A stretch of 64,000 nt of DNA from Sulfitobacter noctilucae (lineage in GTDB: Bacteria; Pseudomonadota; Alphaproteobacteria; Rhodobacterales; Rhodobacteraceae), in NCBI RefSeq assembly GCF_000622365.1, contig NZ_JASC01000013.1, positions 558,001 through 622,000 on the forward strand, given 5' to 3'. The notes under the pieces were generated by a model, which was not told where the DNA came from, did no database searches, and saw only the letters and a list, made by a program, of their open reading frames with translations. Of this stretch, positions 8,907 to 18,308 are shown in pieces. Made by a program: the position numbers and the translations under genes. Numbering within the stretch: position 1 is the first letter of the stretch; each line of letters opens with the position of its first letter.

Positions 8907-9888
8907 TCAGGTCTCTCCAACAAGGCAGCAGATCGCCGGTGGCGGGCGTCGCTTCAAAGATTGCGCGGCCAATGGCGCGGGCCAAACACAGCGATGCCGC
9001 ATGGCCGATCAGCCCTACATCGCCGGCAGGCCGGGCATCCGTAGACAAGGCAAAAACCAGATCACCGTCGAAGGGTGTATGCGCAGGAACGGTCGCACGC
9101 CCGATCCCGTCATGGGCGGTCACAGCCACACGCTGACACTGCGCTTTGGTTAGCGCGGCATCGGTGGCGACGATAGCGATCGTGGTATTCTCGCGGGGGG
9201 ACAGTGCCTTGGTCTTACGGCTGTCGCGGCTCAGGCCGAGGCCGCTCGCCGGGTCCGGCCCCAAGCCGCCAAATTCACCGTTCATCTCGAAGGGCGCGGC
9301 ATAGAAATATCTGTCGCTTGGTGTGGTGACAGCCCCCACCGGATTGGCCGCAACCAGCGCGGCAACTGTACTTCCATCGGGCAACACGAGAGAGGCAGAG
9401 CCAAGCCCACCTTTCATCATCGCACTTAGCGCACCTGTTCCAGCGCCCACGCTGCCCAGCGCAAAATCATAGCCCACCGCGTCAAAGGCGGCGCGCCCCA
9501 GGGCGCTGTAGGGGTTCTCGGCCCAGTCCTTTGCACCGCCATTCAGCAGATCAAACAGGATCGCGCCGGGAACCAGCGGGATCGTCGCTGGACCAACGCG
9601 AAAACCGCGCCCCGCCACGCGCAACCGATCCGCCACCCCAGAGCAGGCATCGAGGCCGTAAGCCGATCCGCCAGACAAAACCAAGGCATCGACCGCCGCA
9701 ACAGATTTATCAGGGGCCAGCAAATCTGTCTCTCGTGTGCCAGGGGCACCACCCATGACGTGGACGGATGCCGTAAACGGCTTATCCCCGAGCAGGACAG
9801 TCGCACCGGATTTTAGCGCGTCATCCTGCGCATTACCGACCCGCAAACCGGCGACATCCGTGATCAGGTTCTTGGGTCCGGGGGTCAT
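8899..9888 (-). CDS. P1-family (DmpA/BapA-type) self-processing aminopeptidase
   Basis: A 329-residue protein of the DmpA/BapA/ThnT group. These are made as one chain and cut themselves into alpha and beta parts, exposing a new N-terminal Ser/Thr nucleophile. GGSAYGLDACSGVADRLR and the C-terminal AHDGIGRATVPAHTPFDGD are family hallmarks. ENTTIAIVATDA suggests cleavage between Asn234 and Thr235, giving an N-terminal Thr (inference from alignment with ThnT-type motifs). Known members act on D- or beta-amino-acid N-termini. It overlaps the ABC ATPase gene by ATGA and is in an operon with the importer, so it may open imported peptides or amides. Confidence 0.88.
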   Translation of the reverse strand: MTPGPKNLITDVAGLRVGNAQDDALKSGATVLLGDKPFTASVHVMGGAPGTRETDLLAPDKSVAAVDALVLSGGSAYGLDACSGVADRLRVAGRGFRVGPATIPLVPGAILFDLLNGGAKDWAENPYSALGRAAFDAVGYDFALGSVGAGTGALSAMMKGGLGSASLVLPDGSTVAALVAANPVGAVTTPSDRYFYAAPFEMNGEFGGLGPDPASGLGLSRDSRKTKALSPRENTTIAIVATDAALTKAQCQRVAVTAHDGIGRATVPAHTPFDGDLVFALSTDARPAGDVGLIGHAASLCLARAIGRAIFEATPATGDLLPCWRDLNA

Positions 9889-11483
9889 GCGGGTACTCCG
9901 ATATCTGGCAGCACGGGCGCGGCTGCAATCAAGGTTTGCGTATAGATGTGCTGCGGGTTCTCGAACACCTCGCGCGTTGGTCCCTGCTCGACAATCTGGC
10001 CTGATTTCATGACCAACACACGGTCGGTGACACTGCGCACCACGGACAGATCATGCGAGATGAACAAATAGGTCAGATCATAATCGCGACAGAGTTCAGC
10101 CAACAGATCAAGGATTTGCGCGCGCACTGAAACATCAAGCGCCGAAACAGCTTCGTCAAAGATGATCAATTCGGGGCGAATGATCAGCGCACGGGCGATG
10201 GCGATCCGTTGACGTTGGCCGCCTGAAAACTCGTGGATGTACTTATCGCCATCGGTGGCGCTCAAACCGACAGCCTCCAGTGCCTCCGCAACGGCATGGG
10301 TGCGGGCGGCGCCGGTAGGCGGATCCTGCAATAGATGAAAGGGTTCAGTGATCAGTCGCGCAACGCGATGCCGTGGATTGAAACTGCCGAACGGATCCTG
10401 AAACACCACCTGCATCTTTCGCCGCACCACCAGATTGGGTTGGTTGCCGGTGAATACAGGCTCCCCATCCAGAGTGATGCTGCCATTCTGGACCTGCTCC
10501 AGCCCCAGAATAGCGCGGGTCAGGGTCGATTTTCCACAGCCGCTTTCGCCGACCAGACCCAGACGCTCACCCCTTTGCAGAGTAAAGGACACATCATCGA
10601 CCGCCCTGAATGAACCGGGCGGGCCAAACGGCGTCTTACGCGGCAGACGGTAATCCCGCGTGATGTTGCGTACTTCCAGCAAGGGCAGGGGCGCGGGTGC
10701 GGCGGGCAAAGTCACCTCGTGGGACGAGGCGGCAAAGAGCATGCGGGTATAGGGATGCCGCATGTCGCGCAGCAGATCGCCGGTAGCCCCTTGCTCCACA
10801 ATCTCGCCCTTGCGCATGACCACAATACGGTCCGCCATATCAGCCACAACAGCCAGATCGTGGGTGATGATCAGCAGGCCCATACCATCTTCCTGCACCA
10901 GCGATTTCAATAAATCGAGGATTTGCGCCTGCGTGGTCACATCCAATGCGGTGGTCGGCTCATCCGCGATCAGCAAGCGGGGGCGCAAGGCGATGGCCAT
11001 GGCGATCACCACACGCTGACGTTGGCCGCCGCTCAGTTCATGCGGAAAGCGCGACAGGGGAAAGCGGTCTTGCGGCAACCCGACGCGGGCGAGGGTTTGC
11101 GCTGCGCGGTCTTCGGCCTGCGCCAAGCTGACCTGCGGTTCATGTATGCGGATGGTTTCGGCAACCTGCGCGCCGATGGTCTGGACCGGGTTCAGCGCGG
11201 TCATCGGCTCCTGAAACACCATGCCCATGTCATTGCCGCGCATCTGGCACAGGTCTGCTTCGCTCAGCCCGGTTATGTCTTGCCCCGCCAGTGCGATCCA
11301 CCCGTCGGTATGAGCGCCCTTCGGCAACAGCTGCATCACCGCAAAGGCGGTCATGGATTTGCCCGATCCGCTTTCGCCGGTGATCGCGACGATCTCCCCC
11401 TCGGCCACGGACAATGATACATCGTGCAGCACCGGATAGCTCTGGATCGACAGGCTCAGCTGATTGATTTCCAACAATGTCAT
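9885..11483 (-). CDS. peptide/oligopeptide-type ABC importer, fused dual ATPase
   Basis: A 532-residue protein with two complete nucleotide-binding domains, equal to DppD and DppF joined in one chain. Domain 1 has Walker [10 protein letters not shown] and signature LSGGQRQRV; domain 2 has GESGCGKST and FSGGQRQRI, each followed by a DE-type Walker B. The C-terminal [18 protein letters not shown] is typical of the oligopeptide/dipeptide class. It powers the two permeases upstream, joined by 4-base overlaps on both sides. Substrates of the class include peptides, nickel, glutathione and opines; the neighbouring P1 peptidase favours peptides. Confidence 0.93.
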   Translation of the reverse strand: MTLLEINQLSLSIQSYPVLHDVSLSVAEGEIVAITGESGSGKSMTAFAVMQLLPKGAHTDGWIALAGQDITGLSEADLCQMRGNDMGMVFQEPMTALNPVQTIGAQVAETIRIHEPQVSLAQAEDRAAQTLARVGLPQDRFPLSRFPHELSGGQRQRVVIAMAIALRPRLLIADEPTTALDVTTQAQILDLLKSLVQEDGMGLLIITHDLAVVADMADRIVVMRKGEIVEQGATGDLLRDMRHPYTRMLFAASSHEVTLPAAPAPLPLLEVRNITRDYRLPRKTPFGPPGSFRAVDDVSFTLQRGERLGLVGESGCGKSTLTRAILGLEQVQNGSITLDGEPVFTGNQPNLVVRRKMQVVFQDPFGSFNPRHRVARLITEPFHLLQDPPTGAARTHAVAEALEAVGLSATDGDKYIHEFSGGQRQRIAIARALIIRPELIIFDEAVSALDVSVRAQILDLLAELCRDYDLTYLFISHDLSVVRSVTDRVLVMKSGQIVEQGPTREVFENPQHIYTQTLIAAAPVLPDIGVPA

Positions 11484-12295
11484 GCGCGGCTGACCCTGAG
11501 ACGCGGATCAAGGTAGTCGCGCAAGCCGTCGCCCATCAGGTTGAGACCCAGAACTGTCAGGATGATCGCAAACCCCGGGATCAGCGCCAGATGCGGCGCG
11601 ACGCTGACCAAGGTCTGTGCATCGGCCAGCATCCGACCCCAGCTGGGCGTGGGTGGTTGCGCTCCAAGCCCGACATAACTCAGGCCCGCCTCCGCCAGAA
11701 TGCCCAGAGAAAACTGGATGGTGCCCTGCACGATCAGCAGATTGGTGACGTTCGGAAGGATATGTTCAACCGAAATGCGCGTGGCATTCTTGCCCGCCAC
11801 ACGGGCCGCCATGATGAATTCACGCTGCCAAAGCGACAGCGCGGCACCACGGGTGATACGGGCAAAGACGGGGATGTTGAAAATACCGATGGCAATGATG
11901 GCATTGATTGCACCTGCGCCGAAAATTGCCGTGATCAGAATGGCGATGACAAGGCTGGGAAAGGCAAAGACCAGATCGTTGCCCCGCATGATCAACTCGT
12001 CTACAAGCGTGCCCTGCCGCGCGGCGGCCCAAAGCCCCAGTGGTACACCAAGCCCCATCCCGATGCCCACCGCCACAAGCGCCACAGCAATCGAGGTGCG
12101 TGCGCCAACCATGATCATGCTGAGGATGTCGCGGCCAAAATGGTCGGTCCCCAAAAGATGCGCGGCATAGGGGGTGCGCAGTTTGTTAGGAATATCGAGT
12201 GCGGTGTGATCAAACGGCGTCCAGAAAAAGCTGACAGCGGCGGCTACCACAAACACGGCCGATAACGCGGCACCCAGGATCAGATTGCGTCTCAT
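11480..12295 (-). CDS. peptide-type ABC importer permease (DppC-like)
   Basis: A 271-residue inner-membrane permease with an N-terminal membrane helix (LILGAALSAVFVVAAAVSFF), the HLLGTDHFGRDILSM motif that marks DppC/OppC proteins, and five further helices. The cytoplasmic coupling loop is in the GAALSLWQREFIMAARVAGKN region. It overlaps the DppB-like gene and the ATPase gene by 4 bases each. Confidence 0.92.
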   Translation of the reverse strand: MRRNLILGAALSAVFVVAAAVSFFWTPFDHTALDIPNKLRTPYAAHLLGTDHFGRDILSMIMVGARTSIAVALVAVGIGMGLGVPLGLWAAARQGTLVDELIMRGNDLVFAFPSLVIAILITAIFGAGAINAIIAIGIFNIPVFARITRGAALSLWQREFIMAARVAGKNATRISVEHILPNVTNLLIVQGTIQFSLGILAEAGLSYVGLGAQPPTPSWGRMLADAQTLVSVAPHLALIPGFAIILTVLGLNLMGDGLRDYLDPRLRVSRA

Positions 12296-13239
12296 GCCCG
12301 CGACCTAAGCCGTGGATCGACGGCGGCATAGGCCAGATCGACCAGAAAGTTCACGACAATGACCGAAAAGACCAACAGCATGACGACGGATTCAACTACA
12401 ATCAGATCGCGGGCCGAGATGGATTGAAACACCAGCCGCCCGAGACCCGGCAGATAGAACACCTGTTCAATGATGATCGACCCCGCCAGCAGAAAAGAAA
12501 ACTGTAATCCGATGATGGTCAGCACCGGAATGAGCGCGTTGCGCAGCCCGTGCCGCCAAAGCGCCTGTCGCGCCGTTAAACCTTTGGCGCGGGCGGTTCG
12601 CATGAAATCTTCGCCCAAGACATCCAGTAGGGACGACCGCATGACACGGGCAAGGATTGCGGCTTGGGGCAATGCAAGGGCGATGGCAGGCAAGGTCAGC
12701 GCGTGCAGACCGGCCCAGAACCCCTGGTCCCAGCCGACAAAACCACCAGCGGCGAACCAGCGCAGATTGATAGCAAAGATCAGCACCAGCATCATTGCAA
12801 ACCAGAAATTCGGCACGGCGACACCCAGTTGCGTAGCCCCCATAACGCCGATGTCACCTGCCTGCCCCCGTCTGCTCGCCGCATAAATCCCGGCGGGAAA
12901 AGCAACCAGCGTGCTGAGCGCCAGCGCATAAAGTGCAAGCGGCAAAGAGATCCAAAGCCTGTCCCCAATCATCTGCGATACCGGCGTGCGGTAGGTGTAG
13001 GATGTGCCGAAATCCCCGCTCAGCATGCCGGTTACCCAGGTCAGATACCGTTCCGGTTTTGAGGCATCGAGGCCAAGTTCGCTGCGCAGCGCGGCCAGTG
13101 TTTCAGGTTGCGCATTCATTCCCAACATAAAGGACGCAGGATCACCTGGTGCCACCTCGATGACCACAAAGATCACGATGGACGCAACCGCGAGGCTGAT
13201 CACAAGCGAAAGCAAGCGTTTGAGGGTATAGCGCAGCAT
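12292..13239 (-). CDS. peptide-type ABC importer permease (DppB-like)
   Basis: A 315-residue six-helix permease of the DppB/OppB type: N-terminal YTLKRLLSLVISLAVASIVIF, the periplasmic GDPASFMLG motif, and the coupling loop DFMRTARAKGLTARQALWRHG. It is the first gene of the minus-strand operon dppB-dppC-dppDF-peptidase-hydrolase. The matching binding protein is not directly upstream; the only candidate lies 2.2 kb away at 15438-16916, with three plus-strand genes between. The 266-base region upstream should hold the operon promoter. Confidence 0.92.
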   Translation of the reverse strand: MLRYTLKRLLSLVISLAVASIVIFVVIEVAPGDPASFMLGMNAQPETLAALRSELGLDASKPERYLTWVTGMLSGDFGTSYTYRTPVSQMIGDRLWISLPLALYALALSTLVAFPAGIYAASRRGQAGDIGVMGATQLGVAVPNFWFAMMLVLIFAINLRWFAAGGFVGWDQGFWAGLHALTLPAIALALPQAAILARVMRSSLLDVLGEDFMRTARAKGLTARQALWRHGLRNALIPVLTIIGLQFSFLLAGSIIIEQVFYLPGLGRLVFQSISARDLIVVESVVMLLVFSVIVVNFLVDLAYAAVDPRLRSRA

Positions 13240-13446
13240 CGGCGTGAGGTTAGGTGCAGCGCTTGGCGGCGTCCAGTACCCATCGTCACGGCGGGTTATT
13301 CTTTGGCGGGTATGGCAACTTTTGCCGTGTATCAGGGCACCAGGAGGGGCTTGGATTAGAAAGAATGTGAGAATTTATTAGACATATAAAACAATTAGTT
13401 ACGGACCATAGAATCACCTTTGATCGTAAAGCATGCTGTATGCGGT

Positions 13447-13472
13447 GGAACAAATGCCGACGGCATTTTGTT
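13447..13472 (+). promoter_or_regulatory. candidate EcfG-type promoter before HdeA-like gene
   Basis: GGAAC (13447-13451), 17 bases, then TGTT (13469-13472). This is one base off the EcfG form GGAAC-N17-CGTT, and the implied start site leaves a ~27-base leader. A 7-base perfect inverted repeat (AAATGCC/GGCATTT) sits between the two elements and may bind something else. Confidence 0.5.
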
Positions 13473-13505
13473 GATTACCCAACTTGAAACGAAGAGGAGA
13501 TCAAC

Positions 13506-13913
13506 ATGACACACACACTTAAAACACTCGCCGCCGCTAGCCTGCTGACCGCATTCTCTGCGCCCGCATTCGCCGCGACAGAAGTTGATTTGAACAGCAT
13601 GTCCTGTGAAGAGTACAACCAGCTTGGTGGCGCTGACCGTGACCGCGTCGCTGTACTGGCTGTAAAAGAACTGAACGATGATGTAGTACCAAGCGATGGC
13701 ACAGCAACCGCAACCGAATCTTCGGTAGGGACCGCAGCCGAGGAGAGCAACTCAGCAGCTTCGCAGGGTTCCGCAACGGCCTCATCGATTGCAAATGCAG
13801 ACGATGATCTGACTCGCATGCAGGAAGAGATAGGCGTGCTGAACCGCACATGCGCACGCAGCGCTGATGCGATGATCCTTGAAGCCGCAGCCGGCCAAGA
13901 CGGAACGCGTTAA
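13506..13913 (+). CDS. HdeA-like secreted protein with low-complexity insert
   Basis: A 135-residue protein with a clear signal peptide ending at FSAPAFA. The mature part has two cysteines about 75 residues apart, in MSCEEYNQL and LNRTCARSAD. This matches the two-cysteine layout of HdeA-type periplasmic acid-stress chaperones, but between the cysteines lies an Ala/Ser/Thr/Glu-rich run of roughly 40 residues that HdeA lacks. The RBS GAAGAGGAG is strong. A good terminator follows. The HdeA assignment is a pattern match, not a proof; it could be an unrelated Rhodobacteraceae protein. Confidence 0.7.
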   Translation: MTHTLKTLAAASLLTAFSAPAFAATEVDLNSMSCEEYNQLGGADRDRVAVLAVKELNDDVVPSDGTATATESSVGTAAEESNSAASQGSATASSIANADDDLTRMQEEIGVLNRTCARSADAMILEAAAGQDGTR

Positions 13914-13935
13914 TATCAATATGTTTTGAAGACAG

Positions 13936-13965
13936 AGGGTGCCTGGTTAGGCACCCTTTTTCTTT
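13936..13965 (+). terminator. rho-independent terminator of HdeA-like gene
   Basis: Perfect 8-base stem AGGGTGCC/GGCACCCT with a 6-base loop, followed directly by a run of T. It lies 22 bases after the stop. Confidence 0.9.
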
Positions 13966-14009
13966 GGGCAGGCTCTGTTTTTTACGGCCCTGCAGGCTAA
14001 GTTTCGGAC

Positions 14010-15128
14010 ATGGAATTGCCGCTGTTCATTGGGCACGAAATTTTCCGGACCTCCAGCTATGGGCGCTGGCATCCGCTTCGGGTGCCTCGGGTGTCCACTG
14101 TTATGGATCTATCCCGCGCATTGGGGTGGTTGCCATCCACGCAGTTCATTACATCACCCCGCGCCAAACCGGCCGCTTTGCATTTTTGGCACACGCCCGC
14201 CTATGTTGCGGCCTTGCAGCGCGTGCAGGCGACACAAGATGCGACGGAAGCAGACCGCAAACGCCATGACATCGGCAGCGTGACAAACCCCGTTTTCCCG
14301 GAAATCTTTACCCGTCCTGCCACAGCCGCGGGCGGGTCTATTTTTGCCGGGGAACTGCTGCGCGACGGTGGGGTGGTCTATAACCCGCCCGGTGGCACCC
14401 ACCACGGTATGCCCGATCGCGCCAACGGGTTTTGCTATCTTAATGACCCCGTTCTTGCGATGTTGAGCCTGCGTCATCATGGTGTACGCCGCATCGCCTA
14501 TGTAGATATTGATGCGCATCATCCTGATGGGGTCGAGGCCGGTTTCGGCGGCGACCCTGATTGCCTGATGATCTCTGTCCACGAAGACAGGCTTTGGCCG
14601 CGCAGCGGACCGGTAGAGAACGACGCAGGCGGTAATGCATTCAACATGGCGGTGCCGCGCGGGTTCAATGACAGCGAAATGGCTCTCGTGCGCGACGTAC
14701 TGATCCTGCCGAAAGTGGAAGCGTTCAAGCCGGATGCAATTGTTTTGCTGTGTGGTGCGGACGGTGTGGAAGAAGACCCGCTGTCGCATATGAAACTCAG
14801 CAACAACGCACAACTTGACGTGCTGCGCGGGCTGATGGGCATGGCACCGCGATTGCTGGTTCTGGGCGGTGGTGGGTATAACCCTTGGTCCGTGGGGCGG
14901 CTTTGGACGCAGGTGTGGGGCATATTGAACGGGCTGGACATACCCGATGTCTTGCCGTCCGAGGCTGAGGGGGTGCTGCGCGCCCTGCGCTTTGACGGCA
15001 ACCGGCGCGGCAAGAACCCGCCAGAGCATTGGTTTACCACTCTCAAGGACGCGCCGCGCCCCGGTGTGGTCCGACCGGAAATAAAGCAGACATTGGCGAC
15101 ATTGCTGGCTCGCCCTGACTTGCCTTGA
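14010..15128 (+). CDS. histone-deacetylase-family (AcuC/HDAC-like) amidohydrolase
   Basis: A 372-residue zinc amidohydrolase of the arginase/HDAC fold. The His pair 131-132 in GGTHHG, the zinc ligands Asp168 and His170 in DIDAHH and Asp251 in CGADG are all in place, and GGGGYN near the C-terminus carries the glycine-rich loop before the catalytic-site Tyr region. Bacterial members remove acetyl groups from polyamines, protein lysines or acetoin-pathway enzymes; the substrate is not shown by the sequence. It lies between minus-strand transporter genes and seems to be its own unit with the small gene that follows. Confidence 0.88.
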   Translation: MELPLFIGHEIFRTSSYGRWHPLRVPRVSTVMDLSRALGWLPSTQFITSPRAKPAALHFWHTPAYVAALQRVQATQDATEADRKRHDIGSVTNPVFPEIFTRPATAAGGSIFAGELLRDGGVVYNPPGGTHHGMPDRANGFCYLNDPVLAMLSLRHHGVRRIAYVDIDAHHPDGVEAGFGGDPDCLMISVHEDRLWPRSGPVENDAGGNAFNMAVPRGFNDSEMALVRDVLILPKVEAFKPDAIVLLCGADGVEEDPLSHMKLSNNAQLDVLRGLMGMAPRLLVLGGGGYNPWSVGRLWTQVWGILNGLDIPDVLPSEAEGVLRALRFDGNRRGKNPPEHWFTTLKDAPRPGVVRPEIKQTLATLLARPDLP

Positions 15129-15158
15129 AAAAGAGCAGGGGCGGCTACGTTCATACGC

Positions 15159-15374
15159 ATGACACAAACCGCGGATCTGTCCCCCGAAGATATCAGTGCG
15201 ATAATCGAAATGGCGCTATCGGATCATACCAGTTTTGCGACCATTCAGCTGGAATACGGGCTTCGAGAGAAGCAGGTGAAAGCACTGATGCGCGACACGC
15301 TGAAACCCGCCAGCTACAGCGCATGGCGCAAGAGGGTCAGAGCGTTTGGCGACCGGCGCGAGGTCTATAAGTAG
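15159..15374 (+). CDS. TIGR03643-family small protein
   Basis: A 71-residue soluble protein. The layout LSPEDISAIIEMALSDHTSF, IQLEYGLREKQVKALMR, and SYSAWRKRV matches the conserved bacterial family TIGR03643, whose function is unknown. The middle looks like a helix-turn-helix (inference). It starts 30 bases after the HDAC-family gene and ends just before a bidirectional terminator. Confidence 0.8.
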   Translation: MTQTADLSPEDISAIIEMALSDHTSFATIQLEYGLREKQVKALMRDTLKPASYSAWRKRVRAFGDRREVYK

Positions 15375-15387
15375 CCACGCCGACGCG

Positions 15388-15418
15388 AAAAAGGCCCCCG
15401 ATTGTCCGGAGGCCTTTC
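15388..15418. terminator. bidirectional terminator
   Basis: AAAGGCC and GGCCTTT arms around a partly paired CCG/CGG centre, with A and T runs on both sides. It lies between the convergent TIGR03643 gene and the ABC binding protein gene. Confidence 0.85.
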
Positions 15419-15437
15419 GTAAATACAGGGATCAGGA

Positions 15438-16916
15438 TCACTCGGCCCAGCTGACGCCCGTCAAATCAGCCGCCTGTGTTGGCGCATCTGCCCACAGTCC
15501 TTGAACCCCGGCTTTTGCCACCGTCGGGGCGGCCAGTTGGAACAGGTAGCCGTTCACGTAATCATCTGCGATGATCTGTTGCGCCTCTTTCAGCATGGCT
15601 GTCCGCTCTGCGGGGTCTGCCGTCACGTTGAGCGTGGCGATCAGCTCCTGAAAGGCAGGATTGTCGTACTGAAAATAATAGTCAGGGTTGGCATAGATGC
15701 CGATGTCCATCGGCTCTGTGTGGCTGACGATGGTCAGACCAAAATTCTTGCCTTTGAACACAGTTTCAAGCCACTGCGCCCATTCGACGTTGCGGATCTC
15801 GGCCTTGATGCCCACTTGCGCCAGTTGTGCCGCGATAATCTCGCCGCCGCGCCGCGCGTAGGAAGGTGGTGGAAGGTCGAGTGTGGTCTCGAACCCGTCG
15901 GGGAAACCAGCCTCGGCCAGCAACGCCTTGGCTTTCTCGGTGTCGTAGTTCGACTGCGCAGTCAGATCGACATAGTCGGGGTTATGTGGCGCGAAGTGGG
16001 TGCCGATCGGCGTGCCCAGCCCGAACATGGCGCCATCAATAATCGCCTGACGGTCAATCGCATGGGCCAGTGCCTCGCGCACCTTCACGTTGTCAAAGGG
16101 AGCAATCTTGTTGTTGGTTGACAGGATCGTCTCCCCCTCGGTCGAACCGACGAGCACCTGAAACCGGGGGTCCGCTTCGAATTGCGGCAGGTTCTCAGGA
16201 GCAGGGAACCCCGCGAACACATCGACATCCTCTGCCATCACTGCGGCAAAAGCGGCGGTGGGATCAGAGATGAACTTGAATGTCGCGGATGCCAGCGCGG
16301 GCGCTTCGCCCCAATAGGCGTCATTGCGTACCAGCTCGACCTTGTCGCCCTGTGTCCAGCTGCCGAATTTGAAGGCACCGGTGCCAACGGGCGCTTGCTT
16401 GATGTTTTCGATGCTTTCGGGGGCCACAATCACTGCGTCGCCCCAGGCCAGGTTGAAAATCATGCTGCCGTTGGGCTCTGACAGCTTCACCTCGACCGTC
16501 ATAGGGTCAATCACGGTGACATCCGATATCGCGGTGTAAAGCGCCTTCTGCGCATTGGCGCTGTCCTCGGCCCCGATCCGGTCAAGGCTGAACTTGACAT
16601 CTTCGGCGTCCATCGTAGTGCCATCGTGGAAGGTTACGCCCTCACGCAGCTTGAAGGTGTATGTCAGCCCGTCTTCTGAAATTTCCCAGCTTTCGGCGAG
16701 ACCGGGTACAACCGATCCGTCCGACATAAAGCGCGTCAGCCCTTCGAAAACATTGGAATAGAGCACCGAATCGATGGCCCCGGCCGCGGCGGAGGTCGGG
16801 TCCATATGTGGCGGCTCCAATTGCAGTGCGACGGTGATATCGTCCTTGGCAACGGCGGCACCGGCCATGAGGGCGGCGGTACTGGCACCAAGCAGAAGGT
16901 GGCGAAGGTGGAACAT
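15438..16916 (-). CDS. family 5 ABC substrate-binding protein (peptide type)
   Basis: A 492-residue periplasmic binding protein. The signal peptide (MFHLRHLLLGASTAALMAGAAVA) is followed by mature sequence with QLEPPHMDPTSA and YSNVFEGLTRF, then GLTYTFKLREGVTFHDGT, all typical of the DppA/OppA class. The frame stays open far upstream, but the ATG at 16916 with GGGAGA before it and the signal peptide after it fix the start. It is probably the ligand-binding subunit for the DppBC-DppDF importer at 9885-13239, from which three plus-strand genes separate it. Divergent from the Hsp70 gene. Confidence 0.92.
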   Translation of the reverse strand: MFHLRHLLLGASTAALMAGAAVAKDDITVALQLEPPHMDPTSAAAGAIDSVLYSNVFEGLTRFMSDGSVVPGLAESWEISEDGLTYTFKLREGVTFHDGTTMDAEDVKFSLDRIGAEDSANAQKALYTAISDVTVIDPMTVEVKLSEPNGSMIFNLAWGDAVIVAPESIENIKQAPVGTGAFKFGSWTQGDKVELVRNDAYWGEAPALASATFKFISDPTAAFAAVMAEDVDVFAGFPAPENLPQFEADPRFQVLVGSTEGETILSTNNKIAPFDNVKVREALAHAIDRQAIIDGAMFGLGTPIGTHFAPHNPDYVDLTAQSNYDTEKAKALLAEAGFPDGFETTLDLPPPSYARRGGEIIAAQLAQVGIKAEIRNVEWAQWLETVFKGKNFGLTIVSHTEPMDIGIYANPDYYFQYDNPAFQELIATLNVTADPAERTAMLKEAQQIIADDYVNGYLFQLAAPTVAKAGVQGLWADAPTQAADLTGVSWAE

Positions 16917-17060
16917 GGGTGGTCTCCCTTGGGTGTTTTTTATCAAAGTTAGCCAAAAGCGGTCAGCGTGACCAGCCTTCCGTAACGCGGCAGCGATTAT
17001 CGGTGTTTGCCTTCGGTGATATTTGGATTTAGGGACAGCCGCTTGACAGGGAGGCGCGGC

Positions 17061-18308
17061 ATGTCTGGTGTTCTGGGTATTGATTTTGGCACGTCCAATT
17101 CGGCGGCGGGCATTTGTGTTGATGGAAAGCCGCATCTGATCGCGCTGGAAGGCGATGCCGATACCATGCCGACGGCTGTATTCTTCGATTACGATGCCAA
17201 GGAAATGCTGCTTGGCGCACAGGCAAGCGATGCACTGTTGTCGGGTGACGAAGGGCGGTACATGCGGGGGCTGAAAAGCCTGCTGGGCACCAATCTGATG
17301 CGCGAGAGCCGGATTCTGCTGGGCGAGCGCCTTGATTTCATCGACATCGTCGCGCGGTTTCTGGCAAGGCTCAAGGCGCGTGCCGAAGCGGCCACGGGCC
17401 GGAGCTTTGACACAGCGCTGTCGGGCCGCCCTGTGCGCTTTCATTCCGTGGATAAGCGCCGGGATGCACAGGCGCTGGTGGATCTGACCGAATGCTATCA
17501 CCGAGCCGGCTTCGATACGGTGCATTTCATGAACGAACCCGAAGCCGCCGCACGCGCCAACCGCGATGTGCTGGCCCCTGGTGATCTGGGTCTGATCGTG
17601 GATATCGGGGGCGGCACCTCGGATTTCACCCTGTTCCGTCAAAAGGGCGAGACCGAGATCGACATTCTGGCCAGCTACGGCGTGCGGATCGGCGGGACTG
17701 ACTTTGACCGACGCCTGAGCATTGCCCGCGTGATGCCGCAACTTGGCATGGGCAGTGCGATCCGCCACGCGTTTGGCGATGACACCCATATTGCGCCCAA
17801 TGGCATGTTTAACGATCTGGCGACTTGGGCGAAAATTCCGTTTCTTTATACCGCTGACACCATTCGCGCGGCGAAGGACCTGCACAAATACGCGGTGCAC
17901 GAGGGCCGTATGGCGCGTCTGGTCAAGGTGCTGGAAGAAGAACTGGGCCATGATCTGGCCTTTGCAGTTGAGGCGGGTAAGATCATGGCCAACACCCCCG
18001 GCGTGGAAAAACCGGTGATCCGCATGGACATGATCAAGCGCAAGGCGGTGCTGCCGCTGCCAGCCGAGATGATGACCGCCAAGCTGGCCAAACTGGCAAG
18101 TGGCATCGGCGAGGCCGCAGAGGCAACGCTGGCGCAGGCGCAGGTCAGTCCGGATGCGGTAAACAAGCTGATCTTTGTCGGTGGTTCAAGCCTGATGCAG
18201 GTGGTTGAGGACGCGCTGACATCGCGCTTGCCTCAAGCCGAAGTGCATCGCGGCGCGGCCCTGACGGCAATTGTGGACGGTCTGGCGCTGGCGACGGTCG
18301 AAGTCTAA
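17061..18308 (+). CDS. Hsp70-family protein (YegD-like)
   Basis: A 415-residue actin-fold ATPase, matching the short YegD-type Hsp70 relatives rather than DnaK (~640). The phosphate loops are VLGIDFGTSNSAAG at the N-terminus and DIGGGTSDFTLF in the middle, and the adenosine loop is IFVGGSSLMQVVE. There is no DnaK-type substrate-binding domain. The start ATG at 17061 has GGGAGG upstream. The job of YegD is not settled. Its last bases overlap the end of the convergent M20 peptidase gene by 4. Confidence 0.9.
   Translation: MSGVLGIDFGTSNSAAGICVDGKPHLIALEGDADTMPTAVFFDYDAKEMLLGAQASDALLSGDEGRYMRGLKSLLGTNLMRESRILLGERLDFIDIVARFLARLKARAEAATGRSFDTALSGRPVRFHSVDKRRDAQALVDLTECYHRAGFDTVHFMNEPEAAARANRDVLAPGDLGLIVDIGGGTSDFTLFRQKGETEIDILASYGVRIGGTDFDRRLSIARVMPQLGMGSAIRHAFGDDTHIAPNGMFNDLATWAKIPFLYTADTIRAAKDLHKYAVHEGRMARLVKVLEEELGHDLAFAVEAGKIMANTPGVEKPVIRMDMIKRKAVLPLPAEMMTAKLAKLASGIGEAAEATLAQAQVSPDAVNKLIFVGGSSLMQVVEDALTSRLPQAEVHRGAALTAIVDGLALATVEV

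Noticed and set aside
14154..15167. 337-codon minus-strand frame
   Set aside because: Antisense to the HDAC-family gene, whose zinc ligands are all intact.
16917..17951. Long N-terminal extension of the binding protein frame
   Set aside because: It runs into the divergent Hsp70 gene; the ATG at 16916 is followed at once by a signal peptide.
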